Below are positions 8,800 through 17,786 of a DNA stretch of 64,000 nucleotides, in pieces. Position 1 is the first letter of the stretch, and each line of letters starts with the position of its first letter. Position numbers and translations under genes: made by a program. Origin of the DNA: Granulosicoccus sp045106475 (GTDB lineage: Bacteria; Pseudomonadota; Gammaproteobacteria; Granulosicoccales; Granulosicoccaceae); NCBI GenBank assembly GCA_045106475.1, contig JBGCEO010000055.1, forward strand, positions 46,655 to 110,654, given 5' to 3'. The notes below the pieces were generated by a model. The model saw nothing but the letters and a program-made list of their open reading frames with translations. It ran no database searches and had not been told where the DNA came from.

Positions 8800-9588
8800 A
8801 TGACATTTAAACCTCTTCCAATTTTAATGGTTGCGCCAAATGGTGCGCGCAAAGGTAAAAAGGATCATCGCGAACTACCAATTAGTATTGCAGACACGGT
8901 AGCGGTTGCCAAAGAGTGTTTCGATGCCGGTGCGGATGGACTGCACTTGCACGTGCGTGATGATTCCGGATTGCATTCTCTTGACGCCACACTCTACAAA
9001 GAAGCTCTAAAGCAGTTGCATGATGCCGCACCATCGATGACTGTACAGATCACTACCGAAGCCGTTGGCCAGTATTCTCCGGAACAGCAAAGAAAAGTGG
9101 TGCGAGATGTTCTACCAGAGCATGTGTCGATCTCGCTGGCAGAAATGCAGGCTGATAACAATCGGGAATCAGCAGCAACGTTCTACCAATGGTGTAGGCA
9201 ACAGAATATTTCCGTACAGCATATCCTTTACGGCATTGATGATCTTAAGCTATTACACTCCCTGCTAGAGCACGGCCAACTGATCAACGATGATCTCCAG
9301 CTTCTATTTGTCCTCGGTCGCTATACAGAAAATCAGCAAAGTAAACCAGAGGATTTACGCCTGTTTACCGATTGGTTGTCTAAAAATGACGTTTTGGCCG
9401 ATTGGGCTTTATGCGCTTTTGGCAGAAACGAGTCTGTGTGCTTGCAGGCCGGACTCGAATCGGGTGGAAAAGTACGCGTGGGGTTCGAAAATTCTATCTG
9501 GAATGCAGACGGCACTATTGCGAAAGACAACTGTGAGCGAGTAGTATCCACAAAGGCACTGGTTGATGAGTTCTACCATGTCAGATAG
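8800..9588 (+). CDS. BKACE (DUF849) beta-keto acid cleavage enzyme
   Basis: 262-residue TIM-barrel protein of the beta-keto acid cleavage enzyme family. Family members use zinc and acetyl-CoA to convert a beta-keto acid into acetoacetate plus a CoA ester; the founding member is Kce of lysine fermentation. Visible are APNGARKGK near the N-terminus, ADGLHLHVRDD with the two zinc-binding histidines, and GGKVRVGFEN with the zinc-binding glutamate. At 262 residues it is shorter than many members (about 275-310). It is cotranscribed with the RpiR gene and so probably acts on a product of the aminotransferase or dehydrogenase in this locus. Confidence 0.82.
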   Translation: MTFKPLPILMVAPNGARKGKKDHRELPISIADTVAVAKECFDAGADGLHLHVRDDSGLHSLDATLYKEALKQLHDAAPSMTVQITTEAVGQYSPEQQRKVVRDVLPEHVSISLAEMQADNNRESAATFYQWCRQQNISVQHILYGIDDLKLLHSLLEHGQLINDDLQLLFVLGRYTENQQSKPEDLRLFTDWLSKNDVLADWALCAFGRNESVCLQAGLESGGKVRVGFENSIWNADGTIAKDNCERVVSTKALVDEFYHVR

Positions 9589-9839
9589 ATAAACACTCAC
9601 TTATTCGATTCAATACGACCCTATCCACTGACGCCACCAGCCAAGCAACGGGTTCATGCACATCAGCTCTAAATTTAACAGTCCAAAAACAGACAAACCA
9701 TACAAGGCATATCTAGCAATATAGATCACTTAATTAACACTTGGCAAACAGAACTTGTCGACATCTCTTTTGTAGCACTTATTCATTTTAGTTAATACCT
9801 AAACCAACAACGATTTGTACACACATCAGGAGACTTATT

Positions 9840-10679
9840 TTGAAATTGAAAAAGACAAGCTTGGTAGCGGTAGTAGCAGTCACCATCGGCGGTCTATCTG
9901 CCACGGCTCAAGCTGCCTGCACCAACGATACCTGGAATAAAGTAATGTCTCGCGGCAAGGTAGTCGTAGGCGTTAAAGCAGACTACAAACCCTGGGGTTT
10001 TCGCAACACCGACGGCTCTATCGTTGGTATGGAAATTGATCTTGCTCAAGCTGCTGCTGATGCGATGGGCGTAGAGTTAGAAACGGTCGCCGTTCAATCC
10101 TCTAATAGAATGCAATTTCTGGAGCAGGGAAAAATAGACATGATGATAGCCACCATGTCTGATCGCGCCGACCGCCGCGAGATCGTGGGTATCACCCAGC
10201 CAAACTATTACACCTCCGGTACCAACATCATGGCACCAAAGGCATTAGGCTTCAAAAACTGGGAAGACTTGCGCGGCAAGCCCGTATGCGGCAAACAAGG
10301 CGCTTTCTACAACGAAGTTGTCACTGAACGCTACGGTGTAAACATCGTTGCCTTCACTGGAAACGCAGAAGCTAAACAAGCGCTACGCGATAAAAAATGT
10401 GTAGCCTGGGTTTATGATGACTCTTCTATAGGTTCTGATCTGTCCTCGGGTGAGTACGACGATTTCGAGATGCCACTATCCTCTGAAGATGACAACCCTT
10501 GGGGTTTAGCGGTGCCACTGGCAGAAAAGGAATGTGTATTCGGTCATTTTATGTCGGGTCTTACGTTCAACATGCACCAGTCCGGGAAATTGATCGAGCT
10601 GGAAGAGAAGTGGGGAATAAAGGCCACTCAATATTTACAAGACAAGCAAGCTTCGTACAGCGACTGGTTAGCCGAGTAA
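9840..10679 (+). CDS. Polar amino-acid ABC transporter substrate-binding protein
   Basis: 279 residues with a TTG start supported by an AGGAG site 7 to 8 bases upstream. The signal peptide ends near TAQA-AC. The mature protein has the SBP_bac_3 pattern: VVVGVKADYKPWGF, GMEIDLAQAAADAMG and DMMIATMSDRADRREIV. It is the periplasmic receptor for the permease pair and ATPase that follow. A 250-base gap and the hairpin after it set it apart from the upstream genes. The ligand is probably an amino acid or amine handled by the 4001-9588 enzymes (inference). Confidence 0.9.
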   Translation: MKLKKTSLVAVVAVTIGGLSATAQAACTNDTWNKVMSRGKVVVGVKADYKPWGFRNTDGSIVGMEIDLAQAAADAMGVELETVAVQSSNRMQFLEQGKIDMMIATMSDRADRREIVGITQPNYYTSGTNIMAPKALGFKNWEDLRGKPVCGKQGAFYNEVVTERYGVNIVAFTGNAEAKQALRDKKCVAWVYDDSSIGSDLSSGEYDDFEMPLSSEDDNPWGLAVPLAEKECVFGHFMSGLTFNMHQSGKLIELEEKWGIKATQYLQDKQASYSDWLAE

Positions 10680-10691
10680 TCTAATGTGACG

Positions 10692-10717
10692 TCCAGGAGT
10701 CTGCCAAGGCTCCTGGA
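10692..10717 (+). other. Intercistronic hairpin after the binding-protein gene
   Basis: TCCAGGAG (10692-10699) and CTCCTGGA (10110-type partner at 10710-10717) form a perfect 8-bp stem with a 10-base loop, starting 13 bases after the stop of the binding-protein gene. No T run follows. Such structures commonly protect the upstream mRNA so that binding protein is made in excess over permease. Confidence 0.5.
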
Positions 10718-10765
10718 TATCTCAGCTGTAAAACGAGATCACCTGCTCCTTAATCAACTGCACCT

Positions 10766-11524
10766 ATGCTTGAAGCGTTTACAGAGTTCTTCAGACAACT
10801 CGCAGATGATTATCCGCGCTGGAATTTCATCTTCTTCTATGAGCCCAGACAATGGGCGCGCATTGTAAAAGGCTTGCAGCATACAATTGTTCTATCGTTT
10901 GCCTGTGTCATTTTCTCTGTCATTATCGGCATCATTGGGGCGTGGATGCAAAACTCCCCGTCAGTCTGGATACGACGCTGTGTGCAAGGCTATATACAGT
11001 TCTTTCGCAACACCCCGCCCTTTGTACAACTGCTGTTCTTCTACTTTGCATTAGGGCAGTTCACGCCCTCAGTAACCGGTCCTGATGGCTGGACTGAGGT
11101 ACCCATCATATCCAACATCGGCTGGGCTATTATTTCGCTCTCCTTTTTCGCTGGCGCGTTTAATGTTGAGATTTTTCGCTCAGGAATAGAAGCCGTACCG
11201 GAATCCACGCAAGAGGCAGCAAGCGCTCTTGGCTTTACTCGTCTGCAAACGTATATGGATGTAGTGTTGCCGCTGGCATTTCGCGTATCTTTACCAGCCT
11301 TGAATAACAACCTGGTAAACCTGGTAAAGACAACAACGCAAGCCATCGCTATTGCTGTACCTGAATTGCTGTACCAGTCGGTCAGTATCTGGAGCGATTA
11401 CCCCAGCGCCCAGTACCCGACCATGATACTGCTGTTTTTCTCATTTATTCTGCTCGTGGGGATCCTTGTTCTGGGCATGCATCGATGGGAAAAAGCGATG
11501 CGTATACCGGGTTATGGAGCATAG
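10766..11524 (+). CDS. Amino-acid ABC transporter permease (HisM/HisQ type)
   Basis: 252-residue inner-membrane permease with about five to six helices. The coupling-loop EAA motif is EAASALGFTRLQTYMDV and QFFRNTPPFVQL is the conserved HEAT-family permease stretch. It is the first of two permeases that form the heterodimeric channel of the importer; its stop directly abuts the next start. Confidence 0.9.
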   Translation: MLEAFTEFFRQLADDYPRWNFIFFYEPRQWARIVKGLQHTIVLSFACVIFSVIIGIIGAWMQNSPSVWIRRCVQGYIQFFRNTPPFVQLLFFYFALGQFTPSVTGPDGWTEVPIISNIGWAIISLSFFAGAFNVEIFRSGIEAVPESTQEAASALGFTRLQTYMDVVLPLAFRVSLPALNNNLVNLVKTTTQAIAIAVPELLYQSVSIWSDYPSAQYPTMILLFFSFILLVGILVLGMHRWEKAMRIPGYGA

Positions 11525-12430
11525 ATGATGCGGGCAAAGCGAACTCCAATACCAGGCATAGGCAATGACAGCACTGCTAAATTCGCGGTACTAAAACCAT
11601 TTAAAGCCACCCCGGCAGGACACCCCGAAGATCTTCTGTTTTCGCGCTGGCTGGCATCCATGCCGCTTAGTGTTTGGGTATTTTTAATAGTACTGACTCT
11701 TTTGTGGCCAACACTCGGTTACAGCGCTAGTACTTTCACTATGACAGACGCTTTCAAGACTCTGCTTCGCTGGATACCCTTTATCGTAACCGGTGGTTTT
11801 CTGTTTAATATCATTATCTCCTTTTTTGCAATGCTCATTGGCACGGTGCTGGGTGTGGTACTGGGTCTGATGCAAATTTCACCCAGCTGGGTGATTCGTT
11901 TTCCAGCGCAAGTCATCACACAAATATTCAGAAATTCCCCCTGGCTGGTTTTGCTATTTATTGTTTTGCTAGCTTTGCCATACGAAATAGAATTTGGCGA
12001 TACAGTTATACGAATTCCAGACTGGGTAAAAGCTGTGTTCGGTTTGTGCCTACCTATCATGGCAAACATCTCCGAAGTCGTAAGGGGTGCAATAAATTCT
12101 GTACCCAGCGGTCAATGGGAAGCAGCTGAGTCACTTGCCTACACCCGACATCAGACTCTTTGGCAGATCATATTGCCGCAATGCTTCAAGCGTATGATAC
12201 CGCCATGGATGAACTGGTATGCCATTTTAACCATGGCCACGCCTTTATGTTCGCTGCTGGGTGTAGAAGAAATCATAACGCTCAGCAGACAGGCCATTGA
12301 AGCCGAAAACAACCGGCCTGAATTGCTGGTACCTTTCTACGGCTTTGCCTTACTGATATTCTTTGCCTACTGCTACCCGATAGCGCGTGCAACTATTGCA
12401 TTAGAACGTCGCTTTGCAGTCAAACTCTAG
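11525..12430 (+). CDS. Amino-acid ABC transporter permease, second subunit
   Basis: 301 residues, longer than its partner because of a hydrophilic N-terminal extension of about 45 residues before the first helix. The EAA motif is EAAESLAYTRHQTLWQII and the QIFRNSPWLVLL stretch is conserved. It starts immediately after the previous stop with tandem ATG codons and ends 9 bases before the ATPase gene. With the preceding permease it forms the membrane channel. Confidence 0.88.
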   Translation: MMRAKRTPIPGIGNDSTAKFAVLKPFKATPAGHPEDLLFSRWLASMPLSVWVFLIVLTLLWPTLGYSASTFTMTDAFKTLLRWIPFIVTGGFLFNIIISFFAMLIGTVLGVVLGLMQISPSWVIRFPAQVITQIFRNSPWLVLLFIVLLALPYEIEFGDTVIRIPDWVKAVFGLCLPIMANISEVVRGAINSVPSGQWEAAESLAYTRHQTLWQIILPQCFKRMIPPWMNWYAILTMATPLCSLLGVEEIITLSRQAIEAENNRPELLVPFYGFALLIFFAYCYPIARATIALERRFAVKL

Positions 12431-12439
12431 GAATCGATC

Positions 12440-13195
12440 ATGCCACAGCAATCCTGGACAGATAAACAACCTATCGTCTCATTGAAGGATGTCCACAAGT
12501 CTTTTGGCAACCTTGAGGTTCTGCAAGGAATATCAATGGACGTTATGAAAGGTGAAGTAATTTGTATTATTGGACCATCCGGTTCCGGTAAATCCACCTT
12601 GATCAGATGCATAAACGCATTAAACGAGATTCAATCAGGCTCGATCAAAGTGGAGGGTATCGAGGTTAACGACGTTAATCTTGATAAGCTGGAGCTAAGA
12701 AAGAAAGTTGGCATGGTTTTCCAGCAATACAATTTGTTCCCGCACAAGACAGCCCTGGAAAATGTCATGATGGCACCAATAAGGGTGCTGAAAAAGAACC
12801 CAAAGGATGTCGAGGCACAAGCCCGAGCATTGATTGAAAAGGTTCGACTTCAAGGTAAGGAGGACAGCTATCCCGGTGAACTGTCAGGTGGTCAGCAACA
12901 GCGAGTTGCCATTGCGCGTTCTCTTGCGATGAACCCGGACGTCATGCTATTCGATGAAGTTACCGCTGCCTTGGACCCTGAAACAGTAAAAGAAGTACTG
13001 GTCACAATAAAAGATTTGGCTGAAGACGGAATGACTTGCATGCTAGTCACTCACGAAATGGGATTTGCCAGAGAAATTGCAGATCATATCTATTTTACAG
13101 ACCGAGGTGTCATTGTTGAACACGGCTCCCCTGCCACCTTCTTCGACAATGCCAAGGATCCAAGGACAAAAGAGTTTTTGAGTCAGATTTTGTAG
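12440..13195 (+). CDS. Amino-acid ABC transporter ATP-binding protein (GlnQ type)
   Basis: 251 residues with Walker A GPSGSGKSTLIRC, signature LSGGQQQRVA, Walker B VMLFDEVTAALDPE and the switch histidine in LVTHEMGFA. The family is the polar amino-acid importer ATPases (GlnQ/HisP). It is the last gene of the four-gene importer. Confidence 0.92.
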   Translation: MPQQSWTDKQPIVSLKDVHKSFGNLEVLQGISMDVMKGEVICIIGPSGSGKSTLIRCINALNEIQSGSIKVEGIEVNDVNLDKLELRKKVGMVFQQYNLFPHKTALENVMMAPIRVLKKNPKDVEAQARALIEKVRLQGKEDSYPGELSGGQQQRVAIARSLAMNPDVMLFDEVTAALDPETVKEVLVTIKDLAEDGMTCMLVTHEMGFAREIADHIYFTDRGVIVEHGSPATFFDNAKDPRTKEFLSQIL

Positions 13196-13387
13196 AATCT
13201 GAGGCAGACCAACACATACGCTGCCGGCTCAGTCTAATCCTGCCTTTGTTTGTTACATCATGAAACAAATGGAAACAGCTCGGCTAGGCACCAGGAATAC
13301 TAGCTGGATATTCTAATAGCCGATACTGGTTATACGTCATAAGGATAAAAGCGGCCGGTAAACTCTTTAAAAATACGAGAAACTAAT

Positions 13388-14146
13388 ATGGCCAAGAAAC
13401 GTATCGCACGACAACTGCTTGTCAGCAATGTGGCGCAACTCACTCCCAATATGCGACGAGTGACCCTTCAGGGAGAAGACCTTGCCAATCTGCCTGAAGA
13501 TGCCGAGGGAGGATACTTCAAACTTAATTTTCCAGGCCAGGAACCTGACAGACCCACACTAAGAACCTATACGATATCCAAACATCGCCCCGAACTTCAA
13601 GAAATCGACGTAGATTTCATGCTCCATACGTCGTCAGACGGTTCAAGTAGCGGTGTTGCGGCAGCATGGGCTACGCAAACCCGAATAGGCGACAAGATGG
13701 CCATATTTGGCCCAGCACCGGCGACCTACATCAACGATCAGGCCGACTGGTTTCTGATGGCTGCTGATATGACTGGATTGCCAGCACTCATGGCAAATAT
13801 ACCAAAGCTGGCTTCCGATGCATGCGGTTACATTGTCATAGAAATCATGTCAATCGAAGACCAGCAAGAATTGATTATTCCGACAGGCATGGAGCTGATC
13901 TGGGTGGTTAACCCTGAACCAGGTTCTGATCAATCGCCGCTTAATCACGCCATAAAGGAACTGGAGTGGCTAGAGGGAAAGGTGGCTATTTGGTGTGCCT
14001 GTGAATTTAAAACGATGAGAAAAAATCGGCAGTATTTTCGCGAAGATCGAAGCGTTGATAAGTCACATGTGTATATTTCCAGTTATTGGAAAAAAGGCTT
14101 GCAGGAAGAGGAACACAAAATCGAGAAGAGTAAAGACGCTGCGTGA
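13388..14146 (+). CDS. Siderophore-interacting protein family FAD reductase (ViuB/YqjH type)
   Basis: 252 residues. An N-terminal FAD-binding barrel with MRRVTLQGEDL and the RTYTIS flavin motif precedes a C-terminal SIP domain ending in HVYISSYWKKG, the characteristic family tail. These cytoplasmic enzymes use NAD(P)H or ferredoxin to reduce ferric siderophores. No siderophore genes are nearby; the closest partner is the di-haem membrane protein at 14878. It stands alone between gaps of 192 and 203 bases. Confidence 0.85.
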   Translation: MAKKRIARQLLVSNVAQLTPNMRRVTLQGEDLANLPEDAEGGYFKLNFPGQEPDRPTLRTYTISKHRPELQEIDVDFMLHTSSDGSSSGVAAAWATQTRIGDKMAIFGPAPATYINDQADWFLMAADMTGLPALMANIPKLASDACGYIVIEIMSIEDQQELIIPTGMELIWVVNPEPGSDQSPLNHAIKELEWLEGKVAIWCACEFKTMRKNRQYFREDRSVDKSHVYISSYWKKGLQEEEHKIEKSKDAA

Positions 14147-14349
14147 TTAGCACGTCACTCTACATCGCTAAGAAATTGAGCTGATCTCTCCAGTGTGAGC
14201 AAATTTGTAAAAAAATATGGAAACTATTGCTGAAGTGGAATTTCTAATGTGCGATGTTTAGAGATCTATGAGTAGCCAGCCCTCGTTATAACTGACATGC
14301 TCGACTGATTTCGTTTTACAGTATTTTTACTAAAACTAAGGAGATGATC

Positions 14350-14847
14350 ATGACAAAAACAATCCTTCAGCGACGTTCGTTTCTAAAAACAACAGGGCTC
14401 GGCGGCGTGGCGCTTGCAACCAGCCCGCTCGGCCTAATCACCTCCGCATATGCGCAGAACGGCCTCGCAGCAACTGAATCCATGCGTGGAGGCAGTAACA
14501 ACTATTCGGCTGGAGCGCCCATTGTTGACAACCTGGGCAGCGGTTTTATAGTACATGGAACGGTTCGAAAGGCTGGTGCAGGTGAGCCCTTGGCCAACGT
14601 ACGCATACAAATTTGGGCAGCTACTACACGAGGCGGGGAAAGAGAGCCCAGCAATCACGGCAGCGTACTAACCGCAGAAGACGGATCCTACCAACTCGAA
14701 ATGTCGCAGATAGTACCGAACTTTGGACAACCACACGCCCATCTGGCCTATGACGATGTAGACTTTAAAACCGTGTTTCTGCGTCCGGTCATGAGTAGTA
14801 AAAACGATACCAGTGTTCAGGCGCATTTTGTATTAGCGCCGGTGTAA
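14350..14847 (+). CDS. Tat-exported protein with a degenerate intradiol dioxygenase fold
   Basis: 165 residues. The start is the ATG at 14350, six bases after AAGGAG; the in-frame ATG at 14344 sits against that site. The N-terminus is a twin-arginine signal (RRSFLKTTG) cleaved near AYA-QN. The rest resembles the intradiol ring-cleavage dioxygenase beta-sandwich (VRIQIWAATTRGG, LTAEDGSYQLEM, PHAHLAYDD). The two iron-binding tyrosines are not evident and only the His pair of PHAHL is seen, so catalysis is doubtful. The short length and adjacency to a b-haem membrane protein suggest a periplasmic redox or metal role (inference). Confidence 0.6.
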   Translation: MTKTILQRRSFLKTTGLGGVALATSPLGLITSAYAQNGLAATESMRGGSNNYSAGAPIVDNLGSGFIVHGTVRKAGAGEPLANVRIQIWAATTRGGEREPSNHGSVLTAEDGSYQLEMSQIVPNFGQPHAHLAYDDVDFKTVFLRPVMSSKNDTSVQAHFVLAPV

Positions 14848-14877
14848 TGTCAGCCACCCTATAAACCGAGTTGCTCA

Positions 14878-15498
14878 GTGGCTGCGGTTACCATGATCCC
14901 GATACTGCTCTATTGCATTCTAACCACGTTGGTGGCAGGACCAGTCGTCGTTGCAGCCACCAGCCCACTACTGAGTGGGCGTGAAGCAGTCTATATAGTG
15001 GGCGGCATGTCTGGAGTCGTAGCCTTGGCTCTGTTGTTGTTGCAGCCGATACTAGCGTCAGGATATCTACCGTCAATCAGCTCAGTCAACAGCAAGACCT
15101 GGCATCGGCGCATAGGATTCCTGTTGGTTTTGGCGATCACTCTGCACATACTCGGTTTGTATTTAACGAGCCCCGATGACCTCATGGATGCACTGCTACT
15201 GATTTCTCCTGCACCTTTTTCACTCTATGGTGTCGCGGGTATGTGGGCAATCATAGTGACCACCTTGCTGGTTGTGCTCAGATCACTTTTGTCCTGGCGT
15301 CATACACTCTGGAAACTTGTGCACAATGTTCTGGGATGCATTGTAGTGGTGACAAGCGTTACTCACGCCATGATGATTGATGGAGCTATGGGTTATAGAT
15401 CCAAGCTGATATTGTGCATCGCTATCATTGTGCTAACGATAGTCGTAATCGTACATTTTCGTATCATCAAGCCACTGGCCAAAAGAAACCGTAAATAA
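14878..15498 (+). CDS. Ferric reductase-like di-haem membrane protein
   Basis: 206 residues, GTG start (an in-frame ATG lies at 14893), about six membrane helices. Histidines suited to haem b binding lie in KTWHRRIGFLLV, ITLHILGLYL, KLVHNVLG and VTHAMMIDG, giving two pairs across two helices. This is the pattern of the ferric reductase / YedZ transmembrane family. It follows the Tat-exported protein by 30 bases and precedes the enoyl-CoA hydratase by 6, so the three form an operon. It probably moves electrons across the membrane to a periplasmic acceptor. Confidence 0.65.
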   Translation: MAAVTMIPILLYCILTTLVAGPVVVAATSPLLSGREAVYIVGGMSGVVALALLLLQPILASGYLPSISSVNSKTWHRRIGFLLVLAITLHILGLYLTSPDDLMDALLLISPAPFSLYGVAGMWAIIVTTLLVVLRSLLSWRHTLWKLVHNVLGCIVVVTSVTHAMMIDGAMGYRSKLILCIAIIVLTIVVIVHFRIIKPLAKRNRK

Positions 15499-15504
15499 CA
15501 ACTG

Positions 15505-16296
15505 ATGTTTAGTACAGAAACCCTGTTAACCGAAACCGTGGATGAGTATATTTTGCTCGTGACACTAAACCGTCCTCAATCCGCCAATGCGTTCAATACG
15601 CAAATGGCTCGGGATCTTGTGTCTGTGTTTGAATCTATTACCATGGAGCCTGATCGGTTTCGAGTTATCGTGCTTACCGGTTCCGGAACAAAAGCATTCT
15701 GCGCAGGCGGCGATCTAAAAGAAAGAAATGGAATGAGTGATGAGCAATGGCAGGCTCAACATCTGATCTATGAGCGCATGGTGCGAGCAATTGTCAATTG
15801 CCCCGTACCGACACTCGGTGCCATAAATGGGGCAGCCTATGGCGGTGGATGCGAACTCTGCGCAGCCTTAGATTTCGTTTATGCAACTGACACTGCCCGA
15901 TTCGCACAAACTGAAGTAAAACTCGGCATTATCCCCGGTGCAGGTGGGACGCAAACCTTGAGTCGGGCAGTCGGTGAAAAACGCGCTAAGGAGCTTATAT
16001 TAACGGGAAAGGTTTTTACGGCTCAAGAAGCACTTGAATGGGGTTTGGTCAATGAACTCCATGATCAAGAGGCACTGCTGGGCGCCACGCTTACTGCCGC
16101 CAAAACTATCGCATCAAACGCACCTATCGCTGTTCGCCAGGCAAAACAGTCCATACACAAGGGAATGCAAATGAGCCTCAATGATGGTTTGGCCTTTGAG
16201 ATCGAATCCTACAACCGCACTATACCAACCAAAGATCGTCGTGAAGGTGTACTGGCATTTAATGAAAAACGTAGGCCCGTTTTTAAGGGACGATGA
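15505..16296 (+). CDS. Enoyl-CoA hydratase/isomerase family protein
   Basis: 263-residue crotonase. The oxyanion-hole and active-site segments AFCAGGDLKERNG, AAYGGGCELCAALD and TEVKLGIIPGAGGTQTL are all present, with both catalytic glutamates (in GGGCEL and TEVKLG) retained, so hydratase activity is likely. It sits 6 bases behind the di-haem membrane gene, which is an odd partner; it may simply share the transcript. Acyl-CoA substrate unknown. Confidence 0.88.
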   Translation: MFSTETLLTETVDEYILLVTLNRPQSANAFNTQMARDLVSVFESITMEPDRFRVIVLTGSGTKAFCAGGDLKERNGMSDEQWQAQHLIYERMVRAIVNCPVPTLGAINGAAYGGGCELCAALDFVYATDTARFAQTEVKLGIIPGAGGTQTLSRAVGEKRAKELILTGKVFTAQEALEWGLVNELHDQEALLGATLTAAKTIASNAPIAVRQAKQSIHKGMQMSLNDGLAFEIESYNRTIPTKDRREGVLAFNEKRRPVFKGR

Positions 16297-16366
16297 CTTC
16301 GTCCCCGATTTTGCCAAACGTTGTTAGAACACAGATCCTCGTAGTAATGAGAGGGCTATAAGGGCG

Positions 16367-17071
16367 TTATGAGAGCAGGATTCCGCCATCTACATCAAGC
16401 GTGGTGCCGGTTACGAAATCATTTTCAAGCAGAAAAATAACCCCTTTGGCACATTCGTCAGCTGTACCGGCTCTTGCGATTAAATTGTTACCTGTTAATC
16501 GCTCATAGTGTGCTTTACGTTCATCGCCCGTTAAAGCCACCATGGGCGTATCGATCAGGCCGGGAGACATAACATTAATCCGTTTGGGCTTGATTTCTTT
16601 GGCCACGGCTCTTGATAGAGCCTCAACAGCCCCGCCCACCGATGACAGGGCGACTTGTCCAGGCCCACAACGTCGAGCGGGCGAACCAGACACCAGTACA
16701 ATGGCACCGTCCTCGGCAAGATGTTCAACACCAAATCGAACCACATTGGCATAGCCCCAAAGCTTGTCAAAAGAGCTCATGTAGCCGTCCATATCCATGT
16801 CTGAAAAGGGGCCGATAGCCCGAGAACCACCGGTAGCTGCGCTGACAAGGATATCGAAGGGGCCAAGATCACTGTACAAAGCGGCCAGGGCCTCACGGTC
16901 TCGCACATCGCATTGCCTGAACGTCGCGTTGTCTGGTAGCGCAGACGCTTTAGATTCATCACGCCCCATGGCCACCACTTCAGCGCCAAGAGCTGATAGC
17001 TGCTGCACGGTAGACAGGCCAATGCCCGATGTTCCGCCAAAAACCAGTGCTTTCTTTCCGGGAAATTTCAT
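16367..17071 (-). CDS. Short-chain dehydrogenase/reductase
   Basis: 234 residues from the ATG at 17071. An upstream extension to 17197 is open but has no SDR similarity. The Rossmann motif is GGTSGIGLSTVQQL, followed by DVRDREAL for the adenine pocket and VSAATGG. In place of the canonical YxxxK the active-site region reads VALSSVGGAVEALSRAVAKE, so the catalytic Tyr and Lys are not recognisable at the expected spot. An unusual or inactive SDR is therefore possible. Convergent with the enoyl-CoA hydratase gene. Confidence 0.75.
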   Translation of the reverse strand: MKFPGKKALVFGGTSGIGLSTVQQLSALGAEVVAMGRDESKASALPDNATFRQCDVRDREALAALYSDLGPFDILVSAATGGSRAIGPFSDMDMDGYMSSFDKLWGYANVVRFGVEHLAEDGAIVLVSGSPARRCGPGQVALSSVGGAVEALSRAVAKEIKPKRINVMSPGLIDTPMVALTGDERKAHYERLTGNNLIARAGTADECAKGVIFLLENDFVTGTTLDVDGGILLS

Positions 17072-17264
17072 ACAGGTGTGCTCACTGAGATAACAAAAGA
17101 GAATTGCGCAGAGCATTACAGAAAAATGCATCTGTCGCAATCTCAATCGCCTTTCACAGGAGGCGGCAGACCGATTCAGCGCTATCGGCCCTGACAAATC
17201 TTAACCATAGGAGCTGGAGATTTCTTGTATTCCGATGATCGACTAAAATTTGCTTTTCACCCAC

Positions 17265-17294
17265 AAAAGTCCGGCCAGAGTTTTATAGCCAGAC
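17265..17294 (-). terminator. Intrinsic terminator of the globin operon
   Basis: On the minus strand GTCTGGC and GCCGGAC pair (7 bp, one wobble) around a 12-base loop and are followed by TTTT. It starts 14 bases after the globin stop. Confidence 0.6.
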
Positions 17295-17307
17295 CGTTAG
17301 GTCCCTA

Positions 17308-17784
17308 TCATGCTGGTTGGCGACTCAAAAATCGTTTAAACCAAGGGCGTTTTTCAGCTTTGATTTCTACTGGAGCATCATAGTCTGCACCGTCTATCAT
17401 CACACCGGATAAAGTGGTGTACGTAACCACCCAGGCTTCCCGGGTGGGTTCATCAAAACCCTCACCCAAGCCCTGTTCAAGCGTCCACAATAGAGAGTCT
17501 CCCACCTTTGCATAGTCTTCCTTGTGCACACCGTATCCTTTGTGAGCGAGGCCGGCCTGTTTCAATGGATCGATTAAGGCTTCTATGTTATCCAAAGAAC
17601 CAACTGCCTGATCCAGCATTTTCATGAGCTTCTCGCCCTGCTCTTTCATATCCCCTTTAAACAATGGAGCCACCTCGGGATAAGTCGAGAACAATCTTCC
17701 GTAAAACAACTCAGCTGCAGTTTCCTGGATAGGCAGCACCTTGGACCAGGACTCCCTGATGAGATCTTTTTGATTGGGTGTCAT
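17308..17784 (-). CDS. Single-domain bacterial globin (flavohaemoglobin-type)
   Basis: 158 residues. The globin helices are recognisable: ESWSKVLPIQETAAELFYGRLF (A-B; only partly quoted as key residues Trp13 and Phe27), PLFKG with CD1 Phe42, a distal Gln near 49, and LAHKGYGV with the probable proximal His81, followed by EDYAKVG. No reductase domain follows, so this is a stand-alone globin like Vitreoscilla haemoglobin. Such proteins bind oxygen and detoxify nitric oxide when given electrons. It is the last gene of the electron-transfer operon, 2 bases after the cytochrome c gene. Confidence 0.85.
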   Translation of the reverse strand: MTPNQKDLIRESWSKVLPIQETAAELFYGRLFSTYPEVAPLFKGDMKEQGEKLMKMLDQAVGSLDNIEALIDPLKQAGLAHKGYGVHKEDYAKVGDSLLWTLEQGLGEGFDEPTREAWVVTYTTLSGVMIDGADYDAPVEIKAEKRPWFKRFLSRQPA

Positions 17785-17786
17785 GT

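Noticed and set aside
13264..13281. TGAAACAAATGGAAACA as an RpiR site
   Set aside because: The half-sites are direct, not inverted.
14350..14847. Active catechol-type intradiol dioxygenase
   Set aside because: The iron-binding tyrosines cannot be found and the chain is much shorter than active enzymes.
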